64,000 nt of DNA from Treponema sp. UBA4873 (GCA_002399405.1 DHDP01000012.1:1-64000), one strand, 5' to 3'. Counted from the stretch's first letter, positions 33,514 to 42,669 are shown. A program made the numbers and translations. Notes: a model not told the origin generated them from the sequence alone.

Positions 33514-34919
33514 TTTGCACCCTTCTTAAGAACGTCGACTCCTGCCATAGCTTCGGGCTTGAATACTTCGTCGAATTTTTCAGCAGTAAGGAATCCGAGT
33601 GAAACGCATGCATCCTTGAGCGAAATATTTTCTTCATAGGCTTTATGGCTTGTCTTTGCGGCGTTCTCGTAGCCGATGTACGGATTGAGCGCGGTCACGA
33701 GCATGAGCGAGTTGTACAGATTGTAGTGCATCTTTTCCCTGTTCGCCGTAATGCCTACCGCACAGTTGTCGTTGAACGAAACCATTACTTCAGCGAGAAG
33801 CCGCACCGACTGCAGAAAATTATACGCGATGACGGGCATGAACACGTTGAGTTCGAAGTTTCCCTGGCTCGCACCCATGCCGACCGCAACGTCGTTGCCG
33901 ATTACCTGAACGGCGACCATCGTCACGGCCTCGCACTGTGTGGGATTTACTTTTCCCGGCATGATCGAGGAACCCGGTTCGTTTTCCGGAATGCGGATTT
34001 CGCCGAGACCGTCGCGCGGACCTGACGCAAGCCAGCGGACGTCGTTCGCAATCTTCATAAGGTCCGCGGCAAGCGCCTTGAGCGCACCGTGCGCAAAGAC
34101 AATCTCGTCCTTGCTTGTAAGCGCGTGAAACTTATTCGGCGCGGTAATAAAATCCTTTCCCGTCAGTTTTGAAACTTCCCCGGCAACCTTCGTGTCGAAA
34201 TCTTTCGGTGCGTTGAGCCCGGTTCCGACGGCCGTTCCGCCGAGGGCAAGCTGCTTCAGTTCGGGCAGCGCCAGTTTCAGCATTTCCCTATCTTTCTCAA
34301 TCGAAGTGCGCCAGCCGCTTATTTCCTGACTGAACTGAATCGGTACGGCGTCCTGCAGATGCGTGCGTCCGCTTTTTACGATTCCTTCGTTGTCTTTCTC
34401 GAGTTTTTTGAATGTATTGACGAGCAGGTCGATTGCGGGGAAAAGTTTGTCTTCGATTTCTACAACAGCGGCAATGTGCATCGCCGTCGGAAACGTGTCG
34501 TTGCTTGACTGGCTCATGTTGATGTCGTCGTTCGGATGGCACAGTTTTTTCCCGGCTATTTCGTTTGCGCGGTTTGCTATCACTTCGTTCGCGTTCATGT
34601 TCGACTGCGTTCCGCTGCCTGTCTGCCAGACAACGAGCGGAAAATGATCGTTCAGACTGCCGCTTATCACTTCGTCGCACGCCTTTGAAATGCAGGAAAG
34701 TTTTTCCGCCGTCATTTTCTCCGGCTTGAGCGCGTTGTTCGCTCCGGCTGCAGCCTTTTTCAGATAGCCGAATGCCTTTGTTATTTCGCGGGGCATAGTT
34801 TCAATACCCACACCGATCCTGAAGTTCTCGTGACTGCGTTCCGTCTGGGCACCCCAGTACTTATCCGCAGGAACTTTCACTTCACCCATCGAGTCATGTT
34901 CGATTCTGAAGTTATCCAT
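33510..34919 (-). CDS. fumC: Class II fumarate hydratase
   Basis: 469 residues, normal for FumC. Signature GSSIMPGKVNPTQCEAV at about 318-334; SGSGTQSNMNANEVI and SQSSNDTFPTAMHIA, both typical active-site segments; catalytic TGLNAPKDFDTKVA region also present. It interconverts malate and fumarate and supplies the substrate of FrdAB. Located second in the operon, 80 bp behind the dehydrogenase gene and overlapping hdrB by 4 bp. Confidence 0.94.
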   Translation of the reverse strand: MDNFRIEHDSMGEVKVPADKYWGAQTERSHENFRIGVGIETMPREITKAFGYLKKAAAGANNALKPEKMTAEKLSCISKACDEVISGSLNDHFPLVVWQTGSGTQSNMNANEVIANRANEIAGKKLCHPNDDINMSQSSNDTFPTAMHIAAVVEIEDKLFPAIDLLVNTFKKLEKDNEGIVKSGRTHLQDAVPIQFSQEISGWRTSIEKDREMLKLALPELKQLALGGTAVGTGLNAPKDFDTKVAGEVSKLTGKDFITAPNKFHALTSKDEIVFAHGALKALAADLMKIANDVRWLASGPRDGLGEIRIPENEPGSSIMPGKVNPTQCEAVTMVAVQVIGNDVAVGMGASQGNFELNVFMPVIAYNFLQSVRLLAEVMVSFNDNCAVGITANREKMHYNLYNSLMLVTALNPYIGYENAAKTSHKAYEENISLKDACVSLGFLTAEKFDEVFKPEAMAGVDVLKKGAK

Positions 34920-34951
34920 TACGGTTACTCCGTTAATAATGTTGAGAAGGG

Positions 34952-34996
34952 GTGTCTGTCATCCGCTGTCCTGGACGAGCAGCGGACAGCAGACAC
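34952..34996 (-). promoter_or_regulatory. Intercistronic two-stage hairpin between the dehydrogenase gene and fumC
   Basis: GTGTCTG (34952-34958) pairs with CAGACAC (34990-34996) and, inside, TCCGCTG (34962-34968) pairs with CAGCGGA (34980-34986). It begins 3 bp after the upstream stop codon. There is no T-run, so it more likely stabilises or processes the mRNA than terminates it. Confidence 0.55.
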
Positions 34997-34999
34997 TAT

Positions 35000-35947
35000 T
35001 TAGAATTTAAGCTGTTTGATGACGTCTTTGAGACAGTCGGCGCTGTGGCGCAGCTGAACTATTTCGGCATCGGTGAGCGGTGCGACAAGGCGTCCTTTAA
35101 GACCTGTCTGACCGACGACTGAAAGCGTCGAAAGACAGACGTCCTTAATGCCGTATTCGCCGTTCATCAATGAAGAAACAGTAAGCGTCGTATCCATTGC
35201 GTCGCTGATGCAGTCTATGATGTGTGCGACTGAAACGGCAACGGCATAGAATGTCGCGCCCTTTCGTTCGATGATTTTTCCGCCCGATTTGCGGATATAT
35301 GTTTCGACTTCGTCATGTACGAGCGGCGGAACAAGTTTGTCCTTGTCTTCGATGCATGATTTGTATTCGTCGACCGGAATAGTCGCTATGTTTGCGAGCG
35401 ACCACGGAACGAATGAAGAATCGCCGTGTTCGCCGAAGACGTATGCGTGCACATTCTGCTGTGCTATATGATAATATTCTGCTATGCGTGCGCGGAGGCG
35501 GGCAGTGTCGAGAATCGTTCCCGAACCGAAAATCTGATTTGCAGGAAGTCCTGTAGTTTTGTAAAACTGATAGGTCAGAATATCGACCGGATTCGCAACG
35601 AATACGTAAATCGCATTCGGCGCGTTTTTCGTGATTTCAGGAATAATGCTCTTCATGATGTTTACGTTTGTCTGGGCAAGATCAAGACGGGACTGTCCCG
35701 GTTTTCGTGCGACACCCGAAGTAATAACGACGATGTCGGAATTCCGCGCGTCCGCATACGTGCCGGCATAAATATTGACCGGATCGCAGAACGGCGTTCC
35801 CTGTCTGATATCAAGAGCTTCTCCGAGCGCTTTCTGCGTGTTGATGTCTATCATCACGATTTCAGAAGCGATTCCTTTTACTGTGAGCGTGTATGCGATC
35901 GTAGAACCGACCGCACCCGCGCCGATAATGGTGACTTTGTATGCCAT
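35000..35947 (-). CDS. LDH/MDH-superfamily 2-hydroxyacid dehydrogenase, likely malate dehydrogenase
   Basis: 315 residues from the ATG at 35947 (GGAGG six bases upstream). Rossmann motif VTIIGAGAVGSTIAY; NAD-selective Asp34 (VMIDIN); catalytic His in GEHGDSS; IFGSGTILDTARLR as in L-lactate dehydrogenases. The substrate-specificity loop reads SGVARKPGQSRLDL, with Arg81 and Arg87 as in malate dehydrogenase, where lactate dehydrogenases have Gln at the first position (ANQKPGE). KGATFYA keeps an LDH-like Thr. Automated annotation would say L-lactate dehydrogenase; the Arg plus the operon context argue for malate. First gene of the fum-hdr-flx-frd operon. Confidence 0.75.
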   Translation of the reverse strand: MAYKVTIIGAGAVGSTIAYTLTVKGIASEIVMIDINTQKALGEALDIRQGTPFCDPVNIYAGTYADARNSDIVVITSGVARKPGQSRLDLAQTNVNIMKSIIPEITKNAPNAIYVFVANPVDILTYQFYKTTGLPANQIFGSGTILDTARLRARIAEYYHIAQQNVHAYVFGEHGDSSFVPWSLANIATIPVDEYKSCIEDKDKLVPPLVHDEVETYIRKSGGKIIERKGATFYAVAVSVAHIIDCISDAMDTTLTVSSLMNGEYGIKDVCLSTLSVVGQTGLKGRLVAPLTDAEIVQLRHSADCLKDVIKQLKF

Positions 35948-35974
35948 TATTATCCTCCGCTGAACATAGCTACT

Positions 35975-35986
35975 TTGCTTAAGCAA
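35975..35986. promoter_or_regulatory. Perfect palindrome in the operon leader
   Basis: TTGCTTAAGCAA, a 12-bp perfect palindrome 28 bp upstream of the dehydrogenase start, inside the predicted 5' leader. It may be an operator; it does not match the spaced Rex consensus. Confidence 0.35.
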
Positions 35987-36047
35987 GTCTCGTATGGGGA
36001 ACATGATCTTTCGAACTGTCCCTGTCGTACCAACGGTACCGTTTCCC

Positions 36048-36076
36048 ACTATAGAACTTTGTACGGTTTATGTGAA
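36048..36076 (-). promoter_or_regulatory. Promoter of the dehydrogenase-fumC-hdr-flx-frd operon
   Basis: Minus strand TTCACA (36071-36076), 17-bp spacer, TATAGT (36048-36053). The transcript would carry a leader of about 95 nt that includes the palindrome. Confidence 0.6.
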
Positions 36077-36089
36077 TAGGGTACGAACA

Positions 36090-36117
36090 TTGTTTTTGCG
36101 GAATTCCGGGATATACT
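36090..36117 (+). promoter_or_regulatory. Promoter of the radical SAM-lipase operon
   Basis: TTGTTT (36090-36095), 16-bp spacer, TATACT (36112-36117), divergent from the operon to the left. Confidence 0.55.
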
Positions 36118-36155
36118 TACTATTAAATAAAACATCCTCGGGAGTAATAGTACAC

Positions 36156-37406
36156 ATGGTAGGAGAACAACTTTACGGATTTCAAAAAATAAACGGTATG
36201 ATGGAGATGTTGAAAAGTCCGGTCATGAGGACGCTCTCGATCCGCCAGCTGCTTGCAATGAACTATATTTCACGCAGCAGCAAACTTACGCGCGTCGGCG
36301 AGAGGATTTACATGAATACATTCACACCGTATTTCCCGTCTGAGGCGTACGAACGGTACGTCGCAGGCATAGTAAAAACAGTAAACGGACAACCGACTCC
36401 GGTAATGATGAATTTTGCGGTAACTGCAAACTGTATCTGCAACTGCTGGCACTGCTCGTTTGCCGACCGCACGAAAAAAAATCAGCTTACGATCGGAGAG
36501 TTGAAAGATGCCATAACTCAGGTGCAGGAACTCGGCACGAGCATGATCGGTTTTACCGGCGGAGAACCGCTGCTGCGCAGCGACATTTCGGAAATTATTT
36601 CGCTAGTCGGAAAAAAATCCATGTCGCTCATGTTCTCGACGGGATTCGGCCTTACGCGCGGAAAAGTGCGGGAACTCAAGGATGCAGGTCTCGGAATCCC
36701 CGTAGTTTCGCTCGATCATTACAACGCGGATATCCACGACAGGCGGCGCGGCCGCGAAGGTATGCATGCGACTGCAATAAAAGCTATCGAAATGTATCAG
36801 GCTGAAGGCATGTACGTCGCAGTTTCATTTGTGCCCGACCATGAGCTCATTTCGAATCCCGAAGAATTGTACAAGACGCTTGATTTTTTCAAATCGCTCG
36901 GCGTAAACGACATGCGCCTTACGTCTCCCATTCTGAGCGGACACCTCAACGACCGACCGGAGGAAAAACTTTCCGCTGCGGATGTAAAACGGGTGAACGA
37001 AGTACAGAAATTTCTTGTTAAACATAAAGGATATCCCGCCTGTTTTGCGTACGACGTGTTCGAAAGCGAAAAATTCTACGGCTGCGGTGCGGGCTTCCAT
37101 TTTATTTTCGTCGATTCGGCGGGAAACGTCTGTCCGTGCGATTTCTGCTCCGTAACGCTGGGCAATATGCGCGAACGTCCCATACGCGACATCTGGACCG
37201 AATATTCAGGAATATTCCGCGCACCGGGCTGTTCCTGCTACGCGAACAGAATAAGCCGGCCGATTGCGGACCTTCACACGGCGGTGCGGCCGCTTACGGT
37301 GGACCAGTCGAAAGAAATAATACGGACATGCCCGACGTTTACGCGCGGTACTGTTCCGAAGTTCTATAAAAAAATGGGTTTTAACTGGGGAGAAAATCCG
37401 AAATGA
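36156..37406 (+). CDS. Radical SAM protein with SPASM-like C-terminus
   Basis: 416 residues from the ATG at 36156. A roughly 85-residue N-terminal region leads to the cluster motif in VTANCICNCWHCSFAD (Cys-x3-Cys-x2-Cys), then GFTGGEPLLRSDI (SAM-binding GGE) and VVSLDHYNADIHDRRRG. The C-terminal region CGAGFHFIFVDSAGNVCPC, then FCSVTLGNMRERPIRDIW, looks like a SPASM/auxiliary-cluster module. The reaction is unknown. It overlaps the lipase gene by 4 bp, and a membrane phosphoesterase follows, so a lipid-linked substrate is a reasonable guess. An in-frame extension to 35994 is possible but lies across the promoter. Confidence 0.75.
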   Translation: MVGEQLYGFQKINGMMEMLKSPVMRTLSIRQLLAMNYISRSSKLTRVGERIYMNTFTPYFPSEAYERYVAGIVKTVNGQPTPVMMNFAVTANCICNCWHCSFADRTKKNQLTIGELKDAITQVQELGTSMIGFTGGEPLLRSDISEIISLVGKKSMSLMFSTGFGLTRGKVRELKDAGLGIPVVSLDHYNADIHDRRRGREGMHATAIKAIEMYQAEGMYVAVSFVPDHELISNPEELYKTLDFFKSLGVNDMRLTSPILSGHLNDRPEEKLSAADVKRVNEVQKFLVKHKGYPACFAYDVFESEKFYGCGAGFHFIFVDSAGNVCPCDFCSVTLGNMRERPIRDIWTEYSGIFRAPGCSCYANRISRPIADLHTAVRPLTVDQSKEIIRTCPTFTRGTVPKFYKKMGFNWGENPK

Positions 37407-38620
37407 ACACAGAACTGCCGGTAGTCTTCTGCCACGGTCTGCTCGGCTGGGGCGACGACGAGTTGAACGGCCATCCGTATTACGTTTGTGCCCACGAACT
37501 GAAAGAAGAAGACGACAGCGGCCTGCCGCCGTTTCTTTTTCCGACGACAGGCCCCGTATCCTCGCTTCACGATCAGGCATGCGAGCTTTTCTTTCAGCTG
37601 AAAGGCGGACTCACCGACTACGGAGCGGAACACAGTGAAAAGTTCGGACACAAACGGTACAGCAGATTCTACGGCAACAAGACGGACTACGATCCGAAGG
37701 CAACGAGATACGGAGGCCCTGCACTCTGCACCGTATGGGACAAACAGCATCCGCTCGATTTCGTCGGCCATTCGATGGGGGTGCCTGTCATACGGATGAT
37801 GCAGTATATGCTCGCGGAAGATTATTTTTACACGAACTGCGGATTTCGCGGGCACACCGATGATTCGTGGGTGCATTCCGTAACTTCCGTAGCAGGCTCT
37901 CAGAACGGCTCTCCGCTTACGTGGATACTCGGTGCCGACACCGATACGGGCATTCTAAAAAAAAGCGCATTAACAGTTCGTTTTCTCTGCATGCTTTTGA
38001 GAATGGAGGGAAAATATCAGAACAACAGCAGACGAAATCATTTTGTTTTCGACCTTCATCTTGATCAGTGGGATTTCGACGACGACGGGAAACAGGCTCA
38101 CATGCTCGCGTCCCTTGCCGCCGCAAACGGGGAATTCGACGACGGTGAAGACTGGGCCATGTACGACCTTACGCCGAATGCAATGGAACAGTATAATAAT
38201 TTCCTCATCGAATACCCTGATACGTGGTACTTCAGCTACACGACTGACGCTACTTTTTCCCTGTTCGGCCTTACAGAACTTTTCATGCCGTTCGTCTGCC
38301 ATTTTGCACTCTGCCTCAACGCGCTTCTTATCGGAAATTACCGGACACGGAACGAAAAATGGAAAGACCTCATCAAAACGTGGCATAACAACGACGGCAT
38401 GATTCCCACCGAAGCGCAGCGTTTTCCTTTCGTCGGTCGTACCGGAAAAGCAGAGGAAAAAAGAAACTGCACCGGGCTGCCGGGCACGTGGACAGAGCTG
38501 CCGTACGCGCTTCTTATGGACCATGCAGAGCCTGCAATGATGCCGCACCGGTATCTGAAGAAAATTGAACGGAAATTTTACCGGAAACTTTTGGAACGCA
38601 TAATGGACACAAGGTTGTGA
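37403..38620 (+). CDS. Lipase-like alpha/beta hydrolase
   Basis: 405 residues, no signal peptide. LPVVFCHGLLGWGDDELNG at the N-terminus supplies the oxyanion-hole HG; the nucleophile elbow DFVGHSMGVPVI places Ser at residue 124; SVAGSQNGSPL and the late LLMDHAEPAMMP offer the Asp/His partners. The pattern resembles the large staphylococcal/Geobacillus lipase group, which opens with a similar VLCHG/GWG segment. Predicted ester or lipid hydrolysis in the cytoplasm. Translationally coupled to the radical SAM gene (4-bp overlap). Confidence 0.75.
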   Translation: MNTELPVVFCHGLLGWGDDELNGHPYYVCAHELKEEDDSGLPPFLFPTTGPVSSLHDQACELFFQLKGGLTDYGAEHSEKFGHKRYSRFYGNKTDYDPKATRYGGPALCTVWDKQHPLDFVGHSMGVPVIRMMQYMLAEDYFYTNCGFRGHTDDSWVHSVTSVAGSQNGSPLTWILGADTDTGILKKSALTVRFLCMLLRMEGKYQNNSRRNHFVFDLHLDQWDFDDDGKQAHMLASLAAANGEFDDGEDWAMYDLTPNAMEQYNNFLIEYPDTWYFSYTTDATFSLFGLTELFMPFVCHFALCLNALLIGNYRTRNEKWKDLIKTWHNNDGMIPTEAQRFPFVGRTGKAEEKRNCTGLPGTWTELPYALLMDHAEPAMMPHRYLKKIERKFYRKLLERIMDTRL

Positions 38621-38622
38621 AA

Positions 38623-40367
38623 ATGAAAGAAGAAAACAGACGGTACAGCCACTACAAAAACATCCCGAAACGCATACGGCAGGCGCTGTTCAGACTGTGC
38701 ATTTACGGAGCGCTGCTCGTTGCAGGCGAAGTTTCCTTTTATTCGATTACGAAAATCGGCAGGAAGGTACCGCTGCTTAAATACATTTTCGAATACCAGT
38801 GGTGGGTCGATCCGAAACTGAATCTCAATCAGATATGGACGTGCCGGTTTTAACATTCTACGGGCAGGCGAGCCTCTACATGTTTTTCGTGTACGGTCTC
38901 ATCTGCGTTGCCGGCCTTGAACCCGCATACCGGTGGATGAAAAAAAAGGATTTTCCGCTGCTGCTGCGGGGATTTTTCTACATGTGCATCATCCTCTGCA
39001 TGGAATGCCTGCTCGGATGGATTTTATTCTGGCTGACCGGATATAAAATCTGGTACTATACCGGCTGGGGTTCGTTTCCCGTGTTCACAAGCTTTGCGAT
39101 AGCTCCCATGTGGTTCATCTGCGGGCTCATTTCGGAAAACGTCATAAACGTATTCGATTCGTTCGACAATCTTAAACTCACGTTATACGGACTGGCAGCT
39201 TCCGCCGGCACAAAAAAGAAGAACGGAAACAAAATAGCAGTCATAAGCGACGTCCACATAGGAAAGAAAAACGGCGGGTGGTTCACGGGACTGTATCCTG
39301 CTTTTTTGAACATAATCCTGTACAAGATCGCGCTCGACAGCAGCATTACAAAATTAATAATACTCGGTGATTTTTTCGATACGTGGCTCTGTCCGCCGGA
39401 GGAAAAACCGTTCCGCAGTGCGGCTGAAGCGGCGGATGCATGGAAGGACGCTGTTTTTATGCCGGCCCTGGAAAAATGCATAGAGCTTTGCGGCGAAGTG
39501 TGGTACATTCCGGGCAATCACGACATGGGAACAACGCAGGGCGACCTGAACACTGTTTCCGTAAACGGCAGAACGATGCTGCTCAAGGAACCCGGCACAT
39601 ATCAGGCGGAAACGCTGTTTAACAATCCGTCTGCGACAAAGTCCGTCAGATTCGAGCACGGCCATGCGTCCGACCTGTTCAACGCACCGGTAAGCCCTGC
39701 CGACACCGACGCGCTCCAGGGGCTGCCGTTCGGATACTACGTAACGCGTCTTGCGGCAACTGAAACGTACGATATAGAAAAAATTCTGCAGAAAGCATAC
39801 GCGTCATCGGCTTCGTCGTCAGGGAAGGCTGAAAACAGCGAACCGGGCGCCGTTTTCATAAAACTGTTCGTCGACGCACTTGTCGCGATGTCGAACGTTC
39901 GTCGTGCCGACGACGACAAGCTTACTGACAATTCCGTAATACGGATGGCGGAACCGTATACCGACGTGACAGTCGCCGACGTAAAGGGATGTTATCATTC
40001 TCTGCTTACGAAGTACGAAAAATTGAGAAATAATCCGGTGAATACGGATGATCCGGACGCCTTTCATCATTATTATCTTTTTTCAGCCGCTAAAAAAGGG
40101 TTGTGCGGATATGCACACGAGAAATTCGGCAAAAAAAACATACGACTGTGGTTCAAACGCATTTTCACGAACAAGCCGCTTGAAAAAATCGTGATCATGG
40201 GACATACGCATTACGCGATGAAGGAATATGTGATGGATGCGGAGATTACAGGGATGTATGCGAATACGGGCTGCATCTGTTCATGCAGCAAGCAGAAAAC
40301 CCCGTCGTGGATTGAAATAATAAATACCGGCAGCAGGGGTTGCCGCATAAAAATGAACAGGCTGTAG
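38623..40367 (+). pseudogene. Membrane protein fused to a metallophosphoesterase, interrupted by an apparent -1 frameshift
   Basis: The first frame (from ATG 38623) encodes KEENRRYSHYKNIPKRIRQA and FRLCIYGALLVAGEVSFYS, reaches LNLNQIW and stops at 38851. The next frame takes over as DVPVLTFYGQASLYMFFVYG. Adding one G in ATATGGACGTG (about 38836) joins them as QIW-DVPV and gives one 581-residue protein. The N-terminal 200 residues hold about five transmembrane helices; the rest is a calcineurin-like phosphoesterase with AVISDVHIG, LGDFFDTW, PGNHDMG and MGHTHYAMKEY. The downstream part keeps all metal ligands, so a sequencing error or very recent mutation is likely. Third gene of the radical SAM-lipase operon. 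Confidence 0.7.
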
Positions 40368-40369
40368 AA

Positions 40370-42517
40370 TTATTCCAGCATCTGCTTGAGCTCTGTGATG
40401 ACGCAGATGTTTTCTTCCGAAGCGCTGCGTATTTTGGAAAGGTTGTTTTTCAGCTCCTCGATGCTTGTGTTTTGCTCCTTTGAAGAGGTCAGCACCGAAT
40501 CAGTGATCGACGAAAGAAGCTCGAGCGAATGATTCAGCGACTCTCCGCTTTCCTTCTGTTCCGCTGTCTGCGCGGCAATAGTGTGCACTGTTTCCATAAG
40601 GTTTTTTATGATCGAACTGATATGGTTGCTCTGTTCGAGCTGCGACTGAAGGACGTTGAATATCTCTTCTATTTCGGATTCAGTCTTCGTGTTTTCCGTT
40701 ATAACATCCTGCAGCCGGGAAGACACGAGTTTTTCCTGATTCTGAATATTATTAATTTTTTCGATCATCGTCGAAAGAATGGCGTTTATTTTGTTCGCAC
40801 TTTCCCCCGACTGAGCGGCAAGCGAGCGTATTTCTCCTGAGACGACGCTGAATCCCTTGCCGGCTTCTCCCGAGTGGGCAGCCTCTATCGCCGCATTTAT
40901 CGAGAGAACGTTCGTCTGCTGTGAAAGTTCGCTTATTGAATTCGCAATGTCGTATATGTGCTTCGAATAACTCGCCAGATCGTCGATGAGACGGGAAGAA
41001 TCAGCGACGTCCTTGTCGGCGGCGGTGCATATCTGCGTCAAAGTTTTGAGCGTTTCCGACGATTTCCGTATGAGCGTGTCTGTCTTGTGAATTCCCGTCG
41101 TAAGACAGCTCACATCGGAAACCGTTTCGTCGACGAACTTCTCATGTTGTCCGACCATTTCGGACATTTTGTCTATCGCGTTGAAAATGTGGGAAACGCT
41201 TTCCTTGTTAGTCGTTACCTGATCGTGCTGTATCTGTATGTTCGAATTGACCTGCGCAATACTCGCAAGGTACTGGGACATAAGCGTGCTTACTGACGAA
41301 ATGCTCGTGTCGAGAATTTTTCCGGTCGAATCGGCTTTTTCCGAAGCTCCCCTGACGTGCTCGAATATGGCGTCCTGTTTGTCTTTGTCGCGTTCAAGCT
41401 CTTCGGCAAAAACGATGCACTTTCTGTTCGTGTCCGCGACTTCCTGCGAAATACTGTAAAACGTGCCGATGATAAGCCCCATGAAACCGGGGCCCTGAAG
41501 AAGAATAATCGGCGTAACATCGAGCATATAGTTGTACATGTCATATCCTGAGAAGAGAATCGCAATAAGGAGTCCTATTCCCGTGCTCAGATTGCGAGAA
41601 CCGTTCTCTTTGAGCGATTTTAAGAAACCGTATATGCCGTATCCCAATCCTATAAACGGATAGACGAGCATGACCGAATGCCACGCATCGAGAGCGGCCG
41701 TCGAACGCTGGAAATAATAACCTGCTATAAAAATCAGTCCGAGAATGTTCAGTCCGTATTTTATTTTCTTCGAAGTCGGTATTACAAAATACAGTCTGAA
41801 AAAATGTATGATGAACAATATCGACGCGGGGAAACACGAATACAAAAACGCCTTGAGCAGCAGATAATTTATGTCAGCGGAATATATGGTAACGTTCAGA
41901 AGATAAACGGCAAAAAAGAAAGACGAAAGCGAGAGATGCAGGAATTCCTTTTTTTCCTTATAATTGACGAACATGAAAAGAGAATATACCGCGACGAAAA
42001 AAAGCAGAACGCTCGCAAAACGCGGGAGCTGTATGTCGAGAAAATTATAGATGAGAATATCGCGCTTATACGTGACGCTGTCGACAACATCAAGCTGTCT
42101 GATTTTATACGTTCCTGTATCGTTCCATAATTCAAACCGCACGGTGTTTTTTTCTTTGAGGATGGAGAGTGGAACAAGCACACCGCCTGATATGTACGGC
42201 TGAAAGAAAAAATCCGGTCCTGAACGCCCGAATGTGTCTATGAGTTCGCCGTTGACGTATACTTTGCACGACATAAGATTTTTGTACAAAAGGATTCCCG
42301 CGTCACCGTTCCAGTCCGGCGGAAGAATCAGGTTCCCCGTAAGCGTTATTCCGTCAGGCTCGGAGCACGTTACTCTGAGCGGAAATGATGAAAGACTGCT
42401 TTTCGTAATACCGTTTCCCTGTACCGAAAAATCAGTGATTGCAGCCGTTTTCCTTTGTGAAGCCCATAAAACAGCCGGCAGCAGACAGACGATAAAAACA
42501 ACAATAATTCTTTTCAT
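40370..42517 (-). CDS. Methyl-accepting chemotaxis protein with 7TMR-DISM sensor
   Basis: 715 residues. Signal peptide (residues 1-19), an extracytoplasmic beta-sandwich DISMED2-like domain (about 25-165, e.g. CKVYVNGELIDTFGRSGPD), seven transmembrane helices (about 172-365), then a cytoplasmic coiled coil with the MCP signalling hairpin: SELSQQTNVLSINAAIEAAH and GKGFSVVSGEIRSLAAQSGE. No HAMP domain is obvious. It should sense an external ligand, perhaps a carbohydrate as in other DISMED2 proteins, and signal to CheA. Convergent with the phosphoesterase gene, 2 bp apart. Confidence 0.9.
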   Translation of the reverse strand: MKRIIVVFIVCLLPAVLWASQRKTAAITDFSVQGNGITKSSLSSFPLRVTCSEPDGITLTGNLILPPDWNGDAGILLYKNLMSCKVYVNGELIDTFGRSGPDFFFQPYISGGVLVPLSILKEKNTVRFELWNDTGTYKIRQLDVVDSVTYKRDILIYNFLDIQLPRFASVLLFFVAVYSLFMFVNYKEKKEFLHLSLSSFFFAVYLLNVTIYSADINYLLLKAFLYSCFPASILFIIHFFRLYFVIPTSKKIKYGLNILGLIFIAGYYFQRSTAALDAWHSVMLVYPFIGLGYGIYGFLKSLKENGSRNLSTGIGLLIAILFSGYDMYNYMLDVTPIILLQGPGFMGLIIGTFYSISQEVADTNRKCIVFAEELERDKDKQDAIFEHVRGASEKADSTGKILDTSISSVSTLMSQYLASIAQVNSNIQIQHDQVTTNKESVSHIFNAIDKMSEMVGQHEKFVDETVSDVSCLTTGIHKTDTLIRKSSETLKTLTQICTAADKDVADSSRLIDDLASYSKHIYDIANSISELSQQTNVLSINAAIEAAHSGEAGKGFSVVSGEIRSLAAQSGESANKINAILSTMIEKINNIQNQEKLVSSRLQDVITENTKTESEIEEIFNVLQSQLEQSNHISSIIKNLMETVHTIAAQTAEQKESGESLNHSLELLSSITDSVLTSSKEQNTSIEELKNNLSKIRSASEENICVITELKQMLE

Positions 42518-42634
42518 AAAATTCCTTGAAAGCCGCCGCCTGATTTTTCGATAAAAACCATGTTCATGTTCTCTCCTCTCAAATTTTAATTATAGTAAGA
42601 TTCTAACCTCTGAAATTGTGTTTTTCAATTTCGT

Positions 42635-42662
42635 TTGACTTATTCTTTTCTGCGTGTAAAAT
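42635..42662 (+). promoter_or_regulatory. Promoter of the sensory hydrogenase operon
   Basis: TTGACT (42635-42640), 16-bp spacer, TAAAAT (42657-42662). The -10 ends seven bases before the ATG at 42670, predicting a transcript that starts at or next to that codon. Confidence 0.65.
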
Positions 42663-42669
42663 GAACAGT

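Noticed and set aside
35975..36080. Rex redox-repressor site in the fumarate operon leader
   Set aside because: TTGCTTAAGCAA lacks the spaced TTGTGAA...TTCACAA arrangement; the TGTGAA here is used as the -35 box.
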